Positions 44,031-56,824 of a DNA stretch of 64,000 nucleotides are shown one piece after another. A program made the translations under genes and the position numbers. Source of the stretch: Circinella umbellata (taxonomy: Eukaryota; Mucoromycota; Mucoromycetes; Mucorales; Lichtheimiaceae); NCBI GenBank assembly GCA_025093555.1, contig JAIWNF010000028.1, positions 248,001 to 312,000 of the forward strand. Direction: 5' to 3'. Position 1 is the stretch's first letter, and every line of letters starts with the position of its first letter. The notes beneath the pieces were generated by a model. It did not search any database, was not told the origin of the DNA, and saw only the letters and a list, made by a program, of their open reading frames with translations.

Positions 44031-45247
44031 TTATAAAATATAGACCTCCTTGATTCGTCTGGTGGGTCTATAACAACATACTTGTACAAAACGAGATACG
44101 ATTTTATCCATGAGCCCCTTGTCTAGTTGGCCCCATTCCACTTTCCACTGTTCTCCGTTCTTAAAATCATCCATATCCATCCAGCTACCAAAAACAGGTC
44201 GATGGTCCAAAGGAACCGATCTCCCAGATGATGTAGTAATTGATAATATTTTTCTTGTTCTAAATGTAGCAATTGTGTGAATCTTTTGTGCCAAGGTCAA
44301 TCCAGTTTCTGTTGTATCAATATTGATCCATACTCTATGTTCTTTGTTTATTGACTGTACTGTAATTTGACGTAGTTCTAGTACACATAAAAATAAAATG
44401 CAATCAGAATATAATTTTTTCTATCCACTTTCCTTTTTTTATACTATTATTTCATATGAAAATATATTTACTGTTATCTGATTTTTTCCTATTTAATAAT
44501 GGATCACTCTTGGGCTTTTCTTTTTCACAAACTTTTTGTTGCTTAGGTGACTGTTGCTGATCATTTTCTTTTTCTACAGAATCATATTGCGGTTTTTCAT
44601 ACTGCACCATTTGATTATACTCATAATCGGGAGGAGTGGGTGGTTGAGGTTGATGTTCCATCATATAAGGATCTGTGACAGTTGCTGTTGTCGGAGGATA
44701 AGCCCAATAAGGTTGTTCTGAATGATACCAAGGTCCAGCGTCCGATACTGCATTTACCATAAATGATCTACGAGGTGGTGGTGCTGGCGGCTCTTGTGGT
44801 AATGGTTTAGAGGGAGGACAAGAAACCCTCCACCCATCTACTTGTTGTTGTTGTAGTTGTTGTTGTTGCTGCTGTTTTTGCTGGCTTGAAAATTTCCACT
44901 CTTCGCTAAACACGGCTTGTGCACCGTTCAAACTATTATTATCACTTTCTACCAGGGGAACTCGTTGCTAATAGAAATAAATAGATATAATTAACTAATC
45001 AGAAATTCTTCTTTTTTTATGGTTACACCTTTTGATAAATTTGCTCTGTAAGTATTTACCATTGGGTGGTATGGATCGTAATAGTTGATTTGATAACCTG
45101 TTGGCATTTCACCATTGTCATTCTGATCTATTTTTTTTTAAAAATACATAAATGAATGAAATGATCACAAATGACACACCTGTTATACTTTGTAATAAAC
45201 TAAATAATACCATGATAATAATGTTGATATGGAGACATGGATGACAT
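44031..45247 (-). CDS. Unknown protein: Gln/Pro-rich N-terminus with a compact C-terminal domain
   Basis: Four minus-strand exons (45211..45247, 45060..45127, 44472..44967, 44031..44377) give 315 residues, all junctions in frame. Residues 1-200 are low complexity. They include a Tyr/Gln/Asn start, a Gln-rich run (QQKQQQQQQLQQQQ), proline clusters (KPLPQEPPAPPPRR) and Tyr-rich PPxY-like pieces (PTPPDYEYNQM). The last 115 residues are ordered: LRQITVQSINKEHRVWINID, TLAQKIHTIATFRTRKILSI, then GRSVPLDHRPVFGSWMDMDD and WKVEWGQLDKGL. The alternation of strands with one helix suggests a ubiquitin-like (RA or PB1-like) fold, but this is inference. The proline clusters could bind SH3 or WW domains, so an adaptor role in signalling is possible. 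Confidence 0.75.
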
Positions 45248-47851
45248 TTGAAAATAAGAATAAGGTAAAATAAAGTGTATATAGAACGAAAGACCCAGAT
45301 CTATAATATCTCCGTAACAAACAGAACAATAACAGGATGCTATATAAAGGAAGCAGTAGAATCGTTATTGTCCATTGTCTCGCTATACAAACTATAAAAA
45401 TACTATTATTATCCTGTACAATTATCTTTTTTTTTGTTTTATGATAAATATTTCCAATAATGGGATCAAGGAAAACAACGGCGTAAATGAAATCATGCGT
45501 TCATTAAAATCATATTATTAAAATGGAAAAGAGAAAAAAAAACATTGAACTCTCCCTAAGCATTAGGGTTAGAGAGAAAAATACATAAATTTTCTATAAG
45601 TATTCTTTTTGTGGGTATATCATGAAAACGGCAAATCTATTGTGTTTTCATAGTAGAAAACAGTAATATAGTTATAGAAGATTGTTTTTAATTATATGAA
45701 AAAGTAATATAAAATAAAGAGCGCCCCATTTTAACTAGATCGCATGATTCTTTCCAAATTTAGTTATTCGTCTACTTTCGATCCGAACTCCTGTAACAAA
45801 CAAATCGATGAGCGATTGATATATATGCGAAATAGTTGTCAAGATGAAACCCCAATATCAACCAAATATATAATGCTAATACTATCTCATCATACCCTGC
45901 TTATATAATAATAAAAAGTTATTAGTGCAACACTAAAAGAGAATAGATTAATTTATACAGGACTGGTGGTTCTCATTGTTCTTTTTTTTTCGCTATTATA
46001 TAAAACTTTGTACGTACGTATTTTTAGAAATTGGCCTTCAAGAAAAGAAAGAATGTATATAAAATAGATTAGTGGATAATAAACAGAATAAAAAGGATTA
46101 ATCGATATTCTTTCATATAATAACGCACTCACTGGTTATCATGCTGTCCATTCAAGAACTATCGCTGTGAGTCCATATCTTCCTTCCAAACGGACAATTA
46201 ATACTATATACCTGTACACTGGTTTAATCACTCTGAGATGAAGAACGAGCAGCTCTATTTCGTACTCTTACATCATATTTATCACACGAGATATAACCTT
46301 ATATATATATATATAATTATTACGAGCTTCAAAATAAAGTTATCGTGGGGAACGAAATTGAACCAAGATATTGTCAGCTCCCATACAGGTAATGGTACTC
46401 AATGAAACTTCATTTTCTTGTAGATGAAAACAATGAATCTTGCTCTTCGGTCAATTGTTCTCTTAATAAATCACATTTTTACATAGAAAAAAAAAGACTT
46501 TGCTTCTTTACATAATGCTTAACAGCGTGCTTCTTGTTTTATTAAAAAGAGCAGATAAAGATAAGTATTATATTATCCCCCAATTGTAAATCATCATATC
46601 CATCCAGAAACAAATATGGGTTTTCCTCCAAGTTTGTAATTTTTACAATGATAAAGTCTTATTTTTCTTTCCTATGACTGATCTTTTATTAATCACTTTG
46701 CAGGAATAATTCTTTCTCGTTTATTACTACTTGTTATAGATGTTAGTTTGGGCAAAGAGAAAGATTTGATTCGTAATCGTGTGGTAAGCAAACTTTGTGG
46801 GTTATAGCATGTCATCAAATACCTAGGCGACTTAAATTATACCAGCGAAAGTAACAGTAGATAACCATGGAAACAACAGTTGTCAGGTATCAGTTTGTGT
46901 ATAAATGTTGTGAAGCCGAAAGAAAAAAACTTTTTTTAAAAAAAGGCAATTGTAAATCCAAATTCTTAGACTATATCCTTAAGTATAATATATTATATAT
47001 AGCATTCATTATCCATGTTATTATTTTAGTAATAACAACAACTCAGGTCTAGTTTTATGTTTTTTCTTTGAAAATGTGTTAAGTGTATTGATTTACAAAA
47101 TAAATATATGAGATCTTTGCAAAAAATGGCATAGTACATTTATTTTGAAATTAATTAGTCGAGAAAAAATGTGCCAATCAACCTGATGGAAAAACTCAAG
47201 CTGTTGAAGGTATTTATTTAATAGCATAGATTCGAATAACGCAAACGAGAGAAGCTTTATATTTCTTAGTACATGTGTCCTTATATGGTTCTATGACGAA
47301 TCATTGCCACAATAAGTATTAATCAATGACCATAATATTGTCATGCAGTCAGGAATTACCAAACCCATCCATCGATCACTTCTACTAGTAGGTTAATTTC
47401 TTCACACTTGGTTTCGTTATTAAATAGTACTCTAATTATATCTTCAAGTTCCTTCTAATGACATTTTTTTGTATAAAACTGATGTTAAAGCGACAAATTA
47501 TACGATTACCATAGTATATATTTGTAAGTATAACAAAGTAACACAATGATGAGTCTATGACTGATGCTATTCAATCTGTTATTGATTTTTTTTGTGAGAA
47601 CAAACTTTTTTTGTAACACGAACCACAACATCATAAAAAATTGCGATAGCTTATGCAAAACGTTTTAATTCTTTCCAATCAAAGGCAACAGAAAATCTCG
47701 TGTAGCCTTCTTTTCTATTTTATTTTAATCTCATGCTGTGCGCTTTATTTTATTTTTCTTCTTTCTCTTTTAGTCCCACTTGTTCCTTGTTCTTCTACTG
47801 CTTAAAAACAAGAATAACGAATTAAAAATAAAAGAATTAAATTAAAAAAAA
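45248..47851. other. Intergenic, no supported gene
   Basis: AT-rich. A small exon-like piece at about 46705-46782 (AG and GTAAGC borders, reading LLLLVIDVSLGKEKDLIRNR) stands alone, and a 61-codon frame at 46867..47052 looks random. Nothing is called. Confidence 0.45.
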
Positions 47852-50800
47852 ATGGATAATCTTTTGAATTTTTTTAAAGATTATATTGTACCAGTACTGA
47901 AGCAAAATAAACGATCCATTACTACAGCTTCAGCGGCCATTTACATCTTATATATTATCTATCAAAAAATCAACAAACCGCCCAAAAAATTACAACATAT
48001 CCCACATGCTTCTGGAATTGAAACACTTTTAAGCTTTTACAATAGAGAATCTCTTGATGATGTAACTGATAAAACGTCTATCCCATTAGTATTGAAAACA
48101 GAACATGGTTTATATCAAGTAAGTTTTTTGATAATTGTTGTTGTGCGAGGGGGAAAAAAAAAGGAACAGTTGTTACTTTTTATTCTTCCGCTTAGACCGG
48201 AGAAAAATTGGGCTGTATTACCGCGCACTACAAAACGCTTTTGTTTATTCATACATTTATGGTTAATAAAAATCCCGATTAATTTTTTCTATATTGTGGA
48301 CCATAGCGCCTTACCCCAGCTGGTTGGCAAGTTGTAATTAGTGATCCAGCAATTGCAAAGGAATTTTTGTTTGATGCGAGTAAGTTATTTTAGATATATA
48401 CATATATATTTATGACTACAACAGCGACTCATTATTATATAATATTTATAAAAGATATGACGTCAAAAAATATTGAACTAACTTCTAATATACACACCCA
48501 TCTTCTTTTCTTTCATTAGACACTTTTCCAAAAATCCCGCTCAATAAGCATTTTGAGAATACAGTTATTGGAAGATTCATTCTTGGTCCAAACATTTTAT
48601 TCTTATCTGTATGTAACATCTCTGGTCTTTATTTAGATATATTTTTTAAGAAAGAAGGGGACATAGCCGCTCTTAATAGAAAGTCAAAAAGAAAAGTTTT
48701 TTGATAATGATGATGATAATAATACTTTCATGCCATTTTTTTTTTGTATTTAATTTTTTAGCATCAGCATTGGAAAGATCAACGCAAGGTATATGATTGT
48801 TTTTTATTATGAAATAAAAGAATTTCCACGAAATTGTTTGGTGAGAAATAACTTTTTATTAACTTTTACATGAAATAAAAGGTTGCCAATCCAGCTTTCC
48901 GTCGAGCTATGCCGTTAGAGATATTTGGTAACCTTACCGAAAAATTGTTTAAGGTTATTGATTATACATCAAATGGAAAAGCTGTTGATGCATATGATTT
49001 GATGGAAAGGTAAGAATAAGGCAGCAATTATCTATCACTGGTTATTTTTTTTTATTTGATTTCATGTGACCGTAACATAATAGTATAATTTATTTTATAT
49101 AGGTGGACACTTGATGCAATCGGGAACGCCAGTTTTGGTACGTACTATAATAACTAAGAAGTTATAATAACTATATAACAAAAAACAGACGATGTATATA
49201 CATGATTGACTGGTTATATTTTCGTATACGTAACGTTACGCGAAATGATTAATACAGGCTTTGATTTTGGTGCTATTACTGATGGTGACAATGAGTGGGT
49301 TCATCGTTATAATGATGTTATAAAAGCAACATCGGAACCATTGTATGCATTTTTGCCAATTCTTGAACGTAAATATATCAATTGGTTTCCTAATCGAAAG
49401 AAGGCTCATGATGAGCTTACTGTCTTTTTGGATATGATTCAACATATCATTGATGAGAAACGCAGAAAAATTTCTGATCCCAAATATCAGTCTACTCAAG
49501 ATAATAATAAGCAAAAAGATCTTCTTGAAATGATGATGGAAAGTGGAGAAGATGAGGATGGTGCTTTACTAACTGATGAAGAGCTCAGGGTTAGTAAATG
49601 GTCATTTTGTTACTAGCAATGTAGTGCTAACAACATCTAATATATCATGGAGTGCATAATTCTCAAGTGTTAGAAATACTGACACTGTATCTACTCACAC
49701 GCATATATATACTTATATACGTATGTGCTATGCTATTAAACCTTGTAGAGCAATATGTGCGTTTTCTTTTTTGCAGGTCATGATACCACAGCTTCTGCAC
49801 TTTCATTTGCCATCTATTATCTTGCACGTCATCCGGTAAATAGAATTCTGAAAAGCCTCTAAAGCGTACATTATTAATATAATATAAAGCAAATAAAGGA
49901 TTGAAGGAGAGGGAAGAACAAGGAGGGAAGAAGTACAGAGTGACGTAAAATTACAGCATAGTAACAAATATTATTACATGTATTTTTAAAAAAATACGTA
50001 TATATATATATATATTATAGGAAATGCAAGAACGTGCTAGAGAAGAAGCGATCAGAGTACTTGGAAATGAACCTACTAATATAAGACCTACTGTTGAACA
50101 ATCACGAGAAATGACTTATATTGAAAAAATTATCAAAGAAGTATGGTTTATGTCATTGCTATTAATATAATTACATCAAAAAAAAATTATTTACACAATT
50201 AGATATAATAGGTTCTCCGTATCTCGTGTCCAGCTGATTCTCTTATTACTCGTATTGCTACAAAGGATACAGAGCTAGGTGGTGTTTTTATTCCTAAAGG
50301 GACTGGTGTTACTCTCAGGTAACTATATAATATATACCAGTAGCATTAATAATATAAAGAATAAAATAAGTTAGTATACCAATTGATAAATAAAAAAAAA
50401 TTCAATAACTATTATATGTAGTATTTATAATCTTCAAAGAAGTCCAAAAGTTTGGGATGACCCACAAAAGTTTGACCCTGAACGATTCTCATCTGGTGGG
50501 GAGGCCGAAAATAAAAACCCTAACTCTTGGATCCCATTTAGCTCAGGTCAACGTCAATGTAAGATGTTATTTTTTCTCATCCATTTACATAGCAATTTTT
50601 TTTTATCTAACTGTATCTAACTGTTTCTTTTTTCAACAAAAGGCATTGGCATGAATTTTAGTTTGTCGGAACAACGATTTTTATTGCCTATGTTATGTAA
50701 GCTATAAATATATATATCCTTGATATTCATATTATCTGATAACAATTTAATGATGAGTGAGATTAATAATAATTATTATTATTTTATCTAGTACGAAAAT

Positions 50801-50913
50801 ATAAATGGTCATTGCCTAAAGACTCTATTCATCATGATAAAATTAAAATAGAACTTGGGTTAGGTGTCATTAGTCCAGTTGACTTCAACGTAATTTTTGA
50901 AAAATTGTATTAA
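47852..50913 (+). CDS. Cytochrome P450, CYP509-like
   Basis: Thirteen exons with GT..AG borders give 525 residues: 47852..48118, 48307..48379, 48520..48608, 48762..48788, 48882..49009, 49103..49137, 49258..49589, 49749..49835, 50021..50140, 50212..50318, 50422..50558, 50643..50696 and 50792..50913. An N-terminal hydrophobic segment (about 22-38) anchors it in the ER. P450 hallmarks are HQHWKDQRK and then NPAFRR in the C-helix, I-helix AGHDTTAS (A326-S333), ExxR as KEVLRIS (E386/R389), PERF, and the haem loop FSSGQRQCIG with Cys468 as iron ligand. The very small exons (27, 35 and 54 bases) are unusual. Family placement in CYP509, a clan typical of Mucoromycota, comes from overall resemblance and is not certain; substrate unknown. 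No reductase or other pathway gene is nearby. Confidence 0.92.
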
Positions 50914-52866
50914 TATGTTAATAGCATTTATATGTATTGCCTATAGTGTAGTAATAGTTTCTTTAATGAATAATAATATATATCATACGTACAACAGCTA
51001 GTGTTATCTATTTAACTATTTCATGCATTGTAAAAACAATTATACATAATTATTATTTTCTTCATTCATAGAGTTAATCAGTAATTACTTACGAGAATCT
51101 CACTGGATTTAATCTTCCTCTTTTTTATTTACGTGGCTCCCTTTGGATTTTGATAATTTCGCTTCTGTCAAATCATTTAAAATTTCTGCTATTACTTACT
51201 ATTTAAAAATCTGATAGTAAGAAGAACCTCTAGTATATGAACTTGAACGATACTCATTATTTATTTTATATGTCAGTACACTATCAAGAGCAAAAAAAAA
51301 CACGATAATAAATGTCCAAGTTAATGGGCAAACAATTTATAGGTCTCTTACCCCAGACACACACACATACATACACCCTATTTTTTTCTCCTTCTTTTGC
51401 TATGGAACTACTGGTAGTATTATTTCATTTCCATTATCCACTGACTATCTGTCTGTAGAATATTATTACTATAGCCGCAGATCTTCCACTATTCCTTGGA
51501 CAAGAAAAAAAAAGGAGTAGTGTATACTTATTACTGTATTTATAGTAAAAAGAATAAAATAGATCATTCTTTACACATATAAAAAAAAAGCGCGGGTTTT
51601 ACTTCATGCTTCCCTTTATTATTATCTTTTGCATCTCTCTCCTTCCACTCCTCTCCACCTCCGTGGTACGTGGATTTATCAAAAAATAAACGTAATTTAT
51701 TATACTCTCATTTTCTTTTCCCTTTTAATTATAAAGCCTTCCCCTTCAAAACATCATATTTCTTGCTTCCTTTCAGTACGTACTTACCATTTTTTTTTAT
51801 ATTATTTGTCTGCGTGGATGAAAATAATATTATATAACTCCTTATCTTTTCCTTTTTTTCTCTCGTCGTTTTTTTTTTTTGGTTCAGATTTCGTACAATA
51901 CTTGTGTATTTACTCCTCAAGTTTACAAAAAAAAATAATAACAGACAAAAAGGAGAAATCTTTTAGTTATAAAGAAAAGAGAAAAGAGAAAGAGTACAGT
52001 AGTGTGTAGGACAAAAAAGATAGTGCAAACAATTTTTTAGACTATTTGTGCACAGACTTTACTATTTTATAGAATGGTTCTTTTTATGATAAGTGTTTTT
52101 AATTTGCTGTAAATATAAGTGATGATTGTATAAAACAGCCAAGTAAAATGAATCGAAACGTTACATAATCAAAAAACCCCGTATTTCCTGGTTTTTTTTT
52201 TGTAAGGGTTCTTTGCTAGAAAAAAAAAAGTTATTCTTTTTTCGCTTACATACTCTGATTATATCATCCCCATTTATTTATTTGTATAAAAAAAAGATTT
52301 TCACTAATTAAATTGTACCCAAAAAAAAATATAATAACTCGATATAGCAATTTTATAATTAAATTAGTTTCTCGATATAGTATACTTTTAGGTTTATCTA
52401 ACAATTACACAAAGAGCACACATTTTTCACACCATCTAGGAGTCAAGAAATATATACTTAGATATAATATTATATAGTTCTTTTCTATTTTTTTTTTATT
52501 GATAATAACGATGACAATGATTAGAGTAAAATTTGATCTAAGGATCAGTATAAAGGATAGCATAAAGAAATAAAGAACATAAAAGAATGATAAAAAACAA
52601 CTATGTACACAATAAAATAAAATATTTCCTTTTCGTCTTTGAGAATAACTCATAGTAATAGACTACTAAAACTATATAGTTGAGTGAAAAAAAAGGAGAT
52701 AAAAGAAGAAAATGTTACTTTCAGAGGAGAAAAGAGTAAGTACGATGTATGAATGAAACAAAAGAAAAGACATAATATAAATGGTTTGAGGGTGAGGGTG
52801 AAGGTGATGCAATTGTAAATCGAAAGAGAGTCAATAGACAATTATAGTAATAGTAATTGACGGTTA
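50914..52866. other. Intergenic, no supported gene
   Basis: P450 3' UTR, then pyrimidine-rich and A/T-rich DNA. Frames here are of low complexity and read as noise. Confidence 0.5.
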
Positions 52867-54051
52867 TTACAAAAGTGAAGTGGTTGTACGTTTCCACACC
52901 GCCGGACGAGATTCCCAACGCCTTTTACGTGCTACAGATGCTGCTGCTGCAGCCGATGGAGACATCGAAATGAAGCATGCAGTAGCAGGCCGTGGAAGTT
53001 GTCTTTTTTCTGTTGAAGACAACAATGTTGCTGTGGAAGTAGATGATGATGAAGAAGAAATTACACTACTACTACTATCATTGAATAACATCGGTGATGA
53101 ATGAACTCGTCGCGCATTATTATTGTTTCCATGGAAAATAAATTCATCGTCATCTGATTCTTCTTCTTCATCATAGGCACCAATTGATGTTGTTATGGAC
53201 CAAACAGATGATTCTGTTGTGATTGTACTAATACTATCATGATCATCATCTTCAAACTCATCATAGTAGCTATAATGCGGTCGTTGTTGCTGATATTGCT
53301 GATGCAGTTGTTGAGCTTGTTGTTGTCGTTGTTGCTGATCTTGCTTTAATAGACGTTCTGAAGCAAGTGTAAATGATGTAAAACAATTACTACGTTTTGA
53401 ACGTAAAAGTGATGAACACGAAGAGGATGAGAATAATTTCGATTTTTCTTGTTCTCGCTGTTGTTGATCTAATTTTTGAATAGACTGTTTGGATGGTAAT
53501 GCAAGATGATTATCGGGATACTCTTTGCAGCTATTACGATTGTTAGCAGAACCGAAAAGTTTATTATAATAATTACGTTTCTTTTTTGCCATGCTAGCGC
53601 GTACAATAGTTGAAAGATTTGTAAGTTGTGATGAGTTATCCTCATCATCTTCATCCTCATCGTCTTGTTGAGAATAAATAGATACAGCTTCATCTTCATT
53701 TTCACCATCTCGTATACTATTGAAACGATAATAACGTTGTTGTTGTTGTTGTTGTTGTTGTTGCTGCTGAGGTGTTGTTTCCATGATATTTGCTGTTAGC
53801 ATAGATAAAGAACGCGATGGTGTAGTAGTATTTGAAGAATCAACGAAATGTTGATAATAGGATGATGAAGAGGAAGTTGATGGAGACGAGGATAAAGATA
53901 AAGAATGAAGTGAAGATGATCGTATTTGAGAGCGAAGTCTTATCAATTGAGAAGCATAATGAAGACGATTTTGATCACGGTTGTATTTGTTCACGTCGTT
54001 GCTGTTGTTATTGTTACAATATTTTTGTTGATGATCACTTTGTTGATTCAT
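52867..54051 (-). CDS. Intronless low-complexity protein, unknown
   Basis: 394 residues from MNQQSDHQQ. An earlier in-frame ATG at 54156 would add a hydrophobic leader that looks like translated 5' UTR. The chain is mostly Ser, Asn and Gln runs, including Q11, with acidic clusters (DDEDEDDED). The C-terminus has a basic stretch RPATACFISMSP..ARKRRWE with a tail PAVWKRTTTSLL. Short ordered parts occur at LTNLSTIVRASMAKKKRNYY. A DNA-binding or catalytic domain is not visible. It is most likely a regulatory or disordered protein with many potential phosphorylation sites. Confidence 0.65.
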   Translation of the reverse strand: MNQQSDHQQKYCNNNNSNDVNKYNRDQNRLHYASQLIRLRSQIRSSSLHSLSLSSSPSTSSSSSYYQHFVDSSNTTTPSRSLSMLTANIMETTPQQQQQQQQQQQRYYRFNSIRDGENEDEAVSIYSQQDDEDEDDEDNSSQLTNLSTIVRASMAKKKRNYYNKLFGSANNRNSCKEYPDNHLALPSKQSIQKLDQQQREQEKSKLFSSSSCSSLLRSKRSNCFTSFTLASERLLKQDQQQRQQQAQQLHQQYQQQRPHYSYYDEFEDDDHDSISTITTESSVWSITTSIGAYDEEEESDDDEFIFHGNNNNARRVHSSPMLFNDSSSSVISSSSSSTSTATLLSSTEKRQLPRPATACFISMSPSAAAAASVARKRRWESRPAVWKRTTTSLL

Positions 54052-55824
54052 AATTATAATAAATTTGAAATGTGAGAATAAACAAAAGAAAAGCAAATAA
54101 AACAAAAAAATAAACCCGGTAATTTGTAGAAGAATTAAAAAACGTTTTAAGATCATTGCTTTTTATAGGGGCTTTTTTGTACTCTCTCTTTTTCCCTGCC
54201 TTTTTTTTAACTCCATTCTTTATCTTTCTTTTTCGTCTCCAGGGAAAAAAAAAGGGGGAGGGACTTTTTTCTCCCAGGTGAGGGATAATAGACATATGTA
54301 CTGTATCATATAGTTACCTTTTTTTTTCGAAACATATAGTAATAATAAGGTTTATCAAGGGGTGGGGGAGGCTTCACACTAATAAAGCAGAACTATTGAT
54401 TCATGTATATATATACATATGAAGTAAGAGTAAGGTAAAAAAAAAAGAAAGAACATAAATGGAAAACATATCAAGAGGTTCAACCAATAGACTTGTTTTA
54501 AAGATCGACAAAGAAAAAAGGTTATATATTCGAGTATAGAATCCATTATATGCTATATATCATATAGAAAGTTAAATAATATACTATTGGCTCCCTTGGA
54601 ATATAGAATAGTTTTGTACAAACTATATCGGTGCTATGAAAAATAATTATTGCTATTACCGTTGTTGTGCATGAATATTTACATCGAGATATTTGTAGTT
54701 CTAAACTAGAAAAGGAGGATGAGGAGAAGTAAGCGTATTTTATATACGTACATGAGGTCGATAACGAGATGAACAAAACTCTGCCTGCTCCTTTTTTTTA
54801 TGTGAAAGCTATATATGCTACAGTATTTCGTTTTTGTTATGGTAGATCACATGTTTTTATTATTGTTTATAGTTACCCAACAAAAGGAACCCGCTTAAAA
54901 CCGGTTTATAAAGGGGATCATGTCAAATTCACACTCTCAAATATTGCAACGTTTCTTTTATTACACAAGTTGACTTCGTAACTACAATGTGCTAGCGATA
55001 TGCAGTCAGTGTAAATTATTATGCGAGTAAAATCAATTAAAACTGATATTTTCATCGTTACCGCTGCTGCTGCACATGCTTATTTATGCGAATGAAATTG
55101 AAATGGTGTTGTTCTTCGACCATAAAGAGTTGCAATTATTTCGTATTGTCGGTCAAATTACTATATTACTACTGTTAACACTAATTATCGTTTCTTCTTT
55201 TATTTTTACTTTGATTTTATTTCTGCTCATCTCTTTATCAAATCGATAATTATATATTAGAAAGAAAAGGATAGTAATAAGCTCTACGGAAATACGATAT
55301 TCCTGTCCACATAAAATGTTTACAGATTTCAAAAACATCAATTTATTTATCAAAAGCAACCTATACGACGACCCTTGCGTAGTTAATGTTACCTTTTTGT
55401 AAATATATAAATATTTTTTTTTTTTTGCACGGATACTATTTCTTAAAATTAATAACAGCAGCAAGTAAAGACAAGCAAACAGTGTACCTTTATTATTGTT
55501 ATCACAAATACATGCTGTGCCAATAAACTCCTGAGTGATACGTACCTATATATATTTTTTTAGACTTTGAGAATATAACTGGGCTAATGATAATCTGCTT
55601 GCATAAAGTGATATACCTGTGGTTTATATTATGATGTATTACATATTATTGCATATCACCCAGTATACCATTATCATTGTCGTTATATCTTTTCAAAATA
55701 ATTAGAATTATAGGTAATAATGCTACAAAATCTAATATTATACCCTTGATGCTGTAAACTATAAATATGCACGTTCTATTAATTTAGATGATACTTATTG
55801 ACCCTCCTATTACCATTCCTTATA

Positions 55825-55889
<65 letters not shown>

Positions 55890-56824
55890 GATGTGTGTGT
55901 GTGTATTTCTAGCTTTCTCTTTCTCTTTTGGCTTTTGTCAATGCTATTCATAAAATAAAAATACGAGCGGTTATATAAAAGAACATCTTCCTTATACTAC
56001 ATCCAATCACTGTTTTCATCTTTTTATAAAATATATAAAGAAGACTAGTATCTGCAAGAACACCTACAATTCACAAAAATAAAGTCTTTTTTTTATATAT
56101 TGATATATTTTTCGTATGGATAGATTTATTGAGGCAATATTTATATGTATAAATATATTTTTATTATAATAGATTAGACTCATGTTGTTTGAAAAGTTGT
56201 TGTATTTTAAAAATGTTTAAATGAATTGATGGATGCATTAAAAAATGGTGAGGCAACAAAGTATAGAGCTAGTTTTCAAATAACATAACACATACATGAC
56301 ACATTTACATACATCATACATACATACATGTATAACATATGTAATGTCTTTCATTCTCTACTTCTTTACGTATCACTCCTTATTTCTTTTTTTCATGCAT
56401 AATAATTTGCATATATTCAAAAAATACTTTTTGACTCCTTTTTTTTTTCACCACCCCTCCCCATTCCCTCTTCCCGTTTTTTTTTTTACTGACTCCTGCG
56501 GCAAATCATTTTAAAACAACTAATTGAACAATTATTTTTAACTATAATGAAGGTGCTAATTTTATGGGGGGTTTTTAGGTTTTAATATATGAAAATTGGT
56601 GTTCAAAAAAAAAACTGGTACTATTTGAGTAAAATATATTGTAAAAGGATATTGTTTTGTGCTGGGTATGTAAAAAAAAAGGGCAAAAAAAATTATTGTA
56701 CAACCAAAAAGGAAGAAAAAAAAAAGATTACAAAGAAGATGAATGATAATTGATAAAAAACAAAATGCCTTTCTAGAAAAAAATAAAAACAACATAATAT
56801 ATATATATATATATAAATGTATAA
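54052..56824. other. Intergenic with microsatellites, no supported gene
   Basis: Long gene-free stretch. A frame at 54769..54981 (GTRLKPVYKGDHVKFTLSN) looks mildly protein-like but has no support. The CA/TA repeat at 55827-55890 is the main structure. Confidence 0.45.
55827..55909. repeat. (CA)n(TA)n(TG)n compound microsatellite
   Basis: About 18 CA units, then about 14 TA units, then GA followed by seven TG-type units. The CA and TG arms are complementary around the TA centre, so a long hairpin or cruciform can form. Confidence 0.9.

Noticed and set aside
46705..46782. Exon-like stretch bounded by AG and GTAAGC
   Set aside because: Isolated, no matching partner exon or start within 2 kb.
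54052..54156. Upstream ATG that would give the low-complexity protein a hydrophobic N-terminus
   Set aside because: The added stretch is what AT-rich leader DNA encodes by chance, and MNQQSD matches the composition of the rest.
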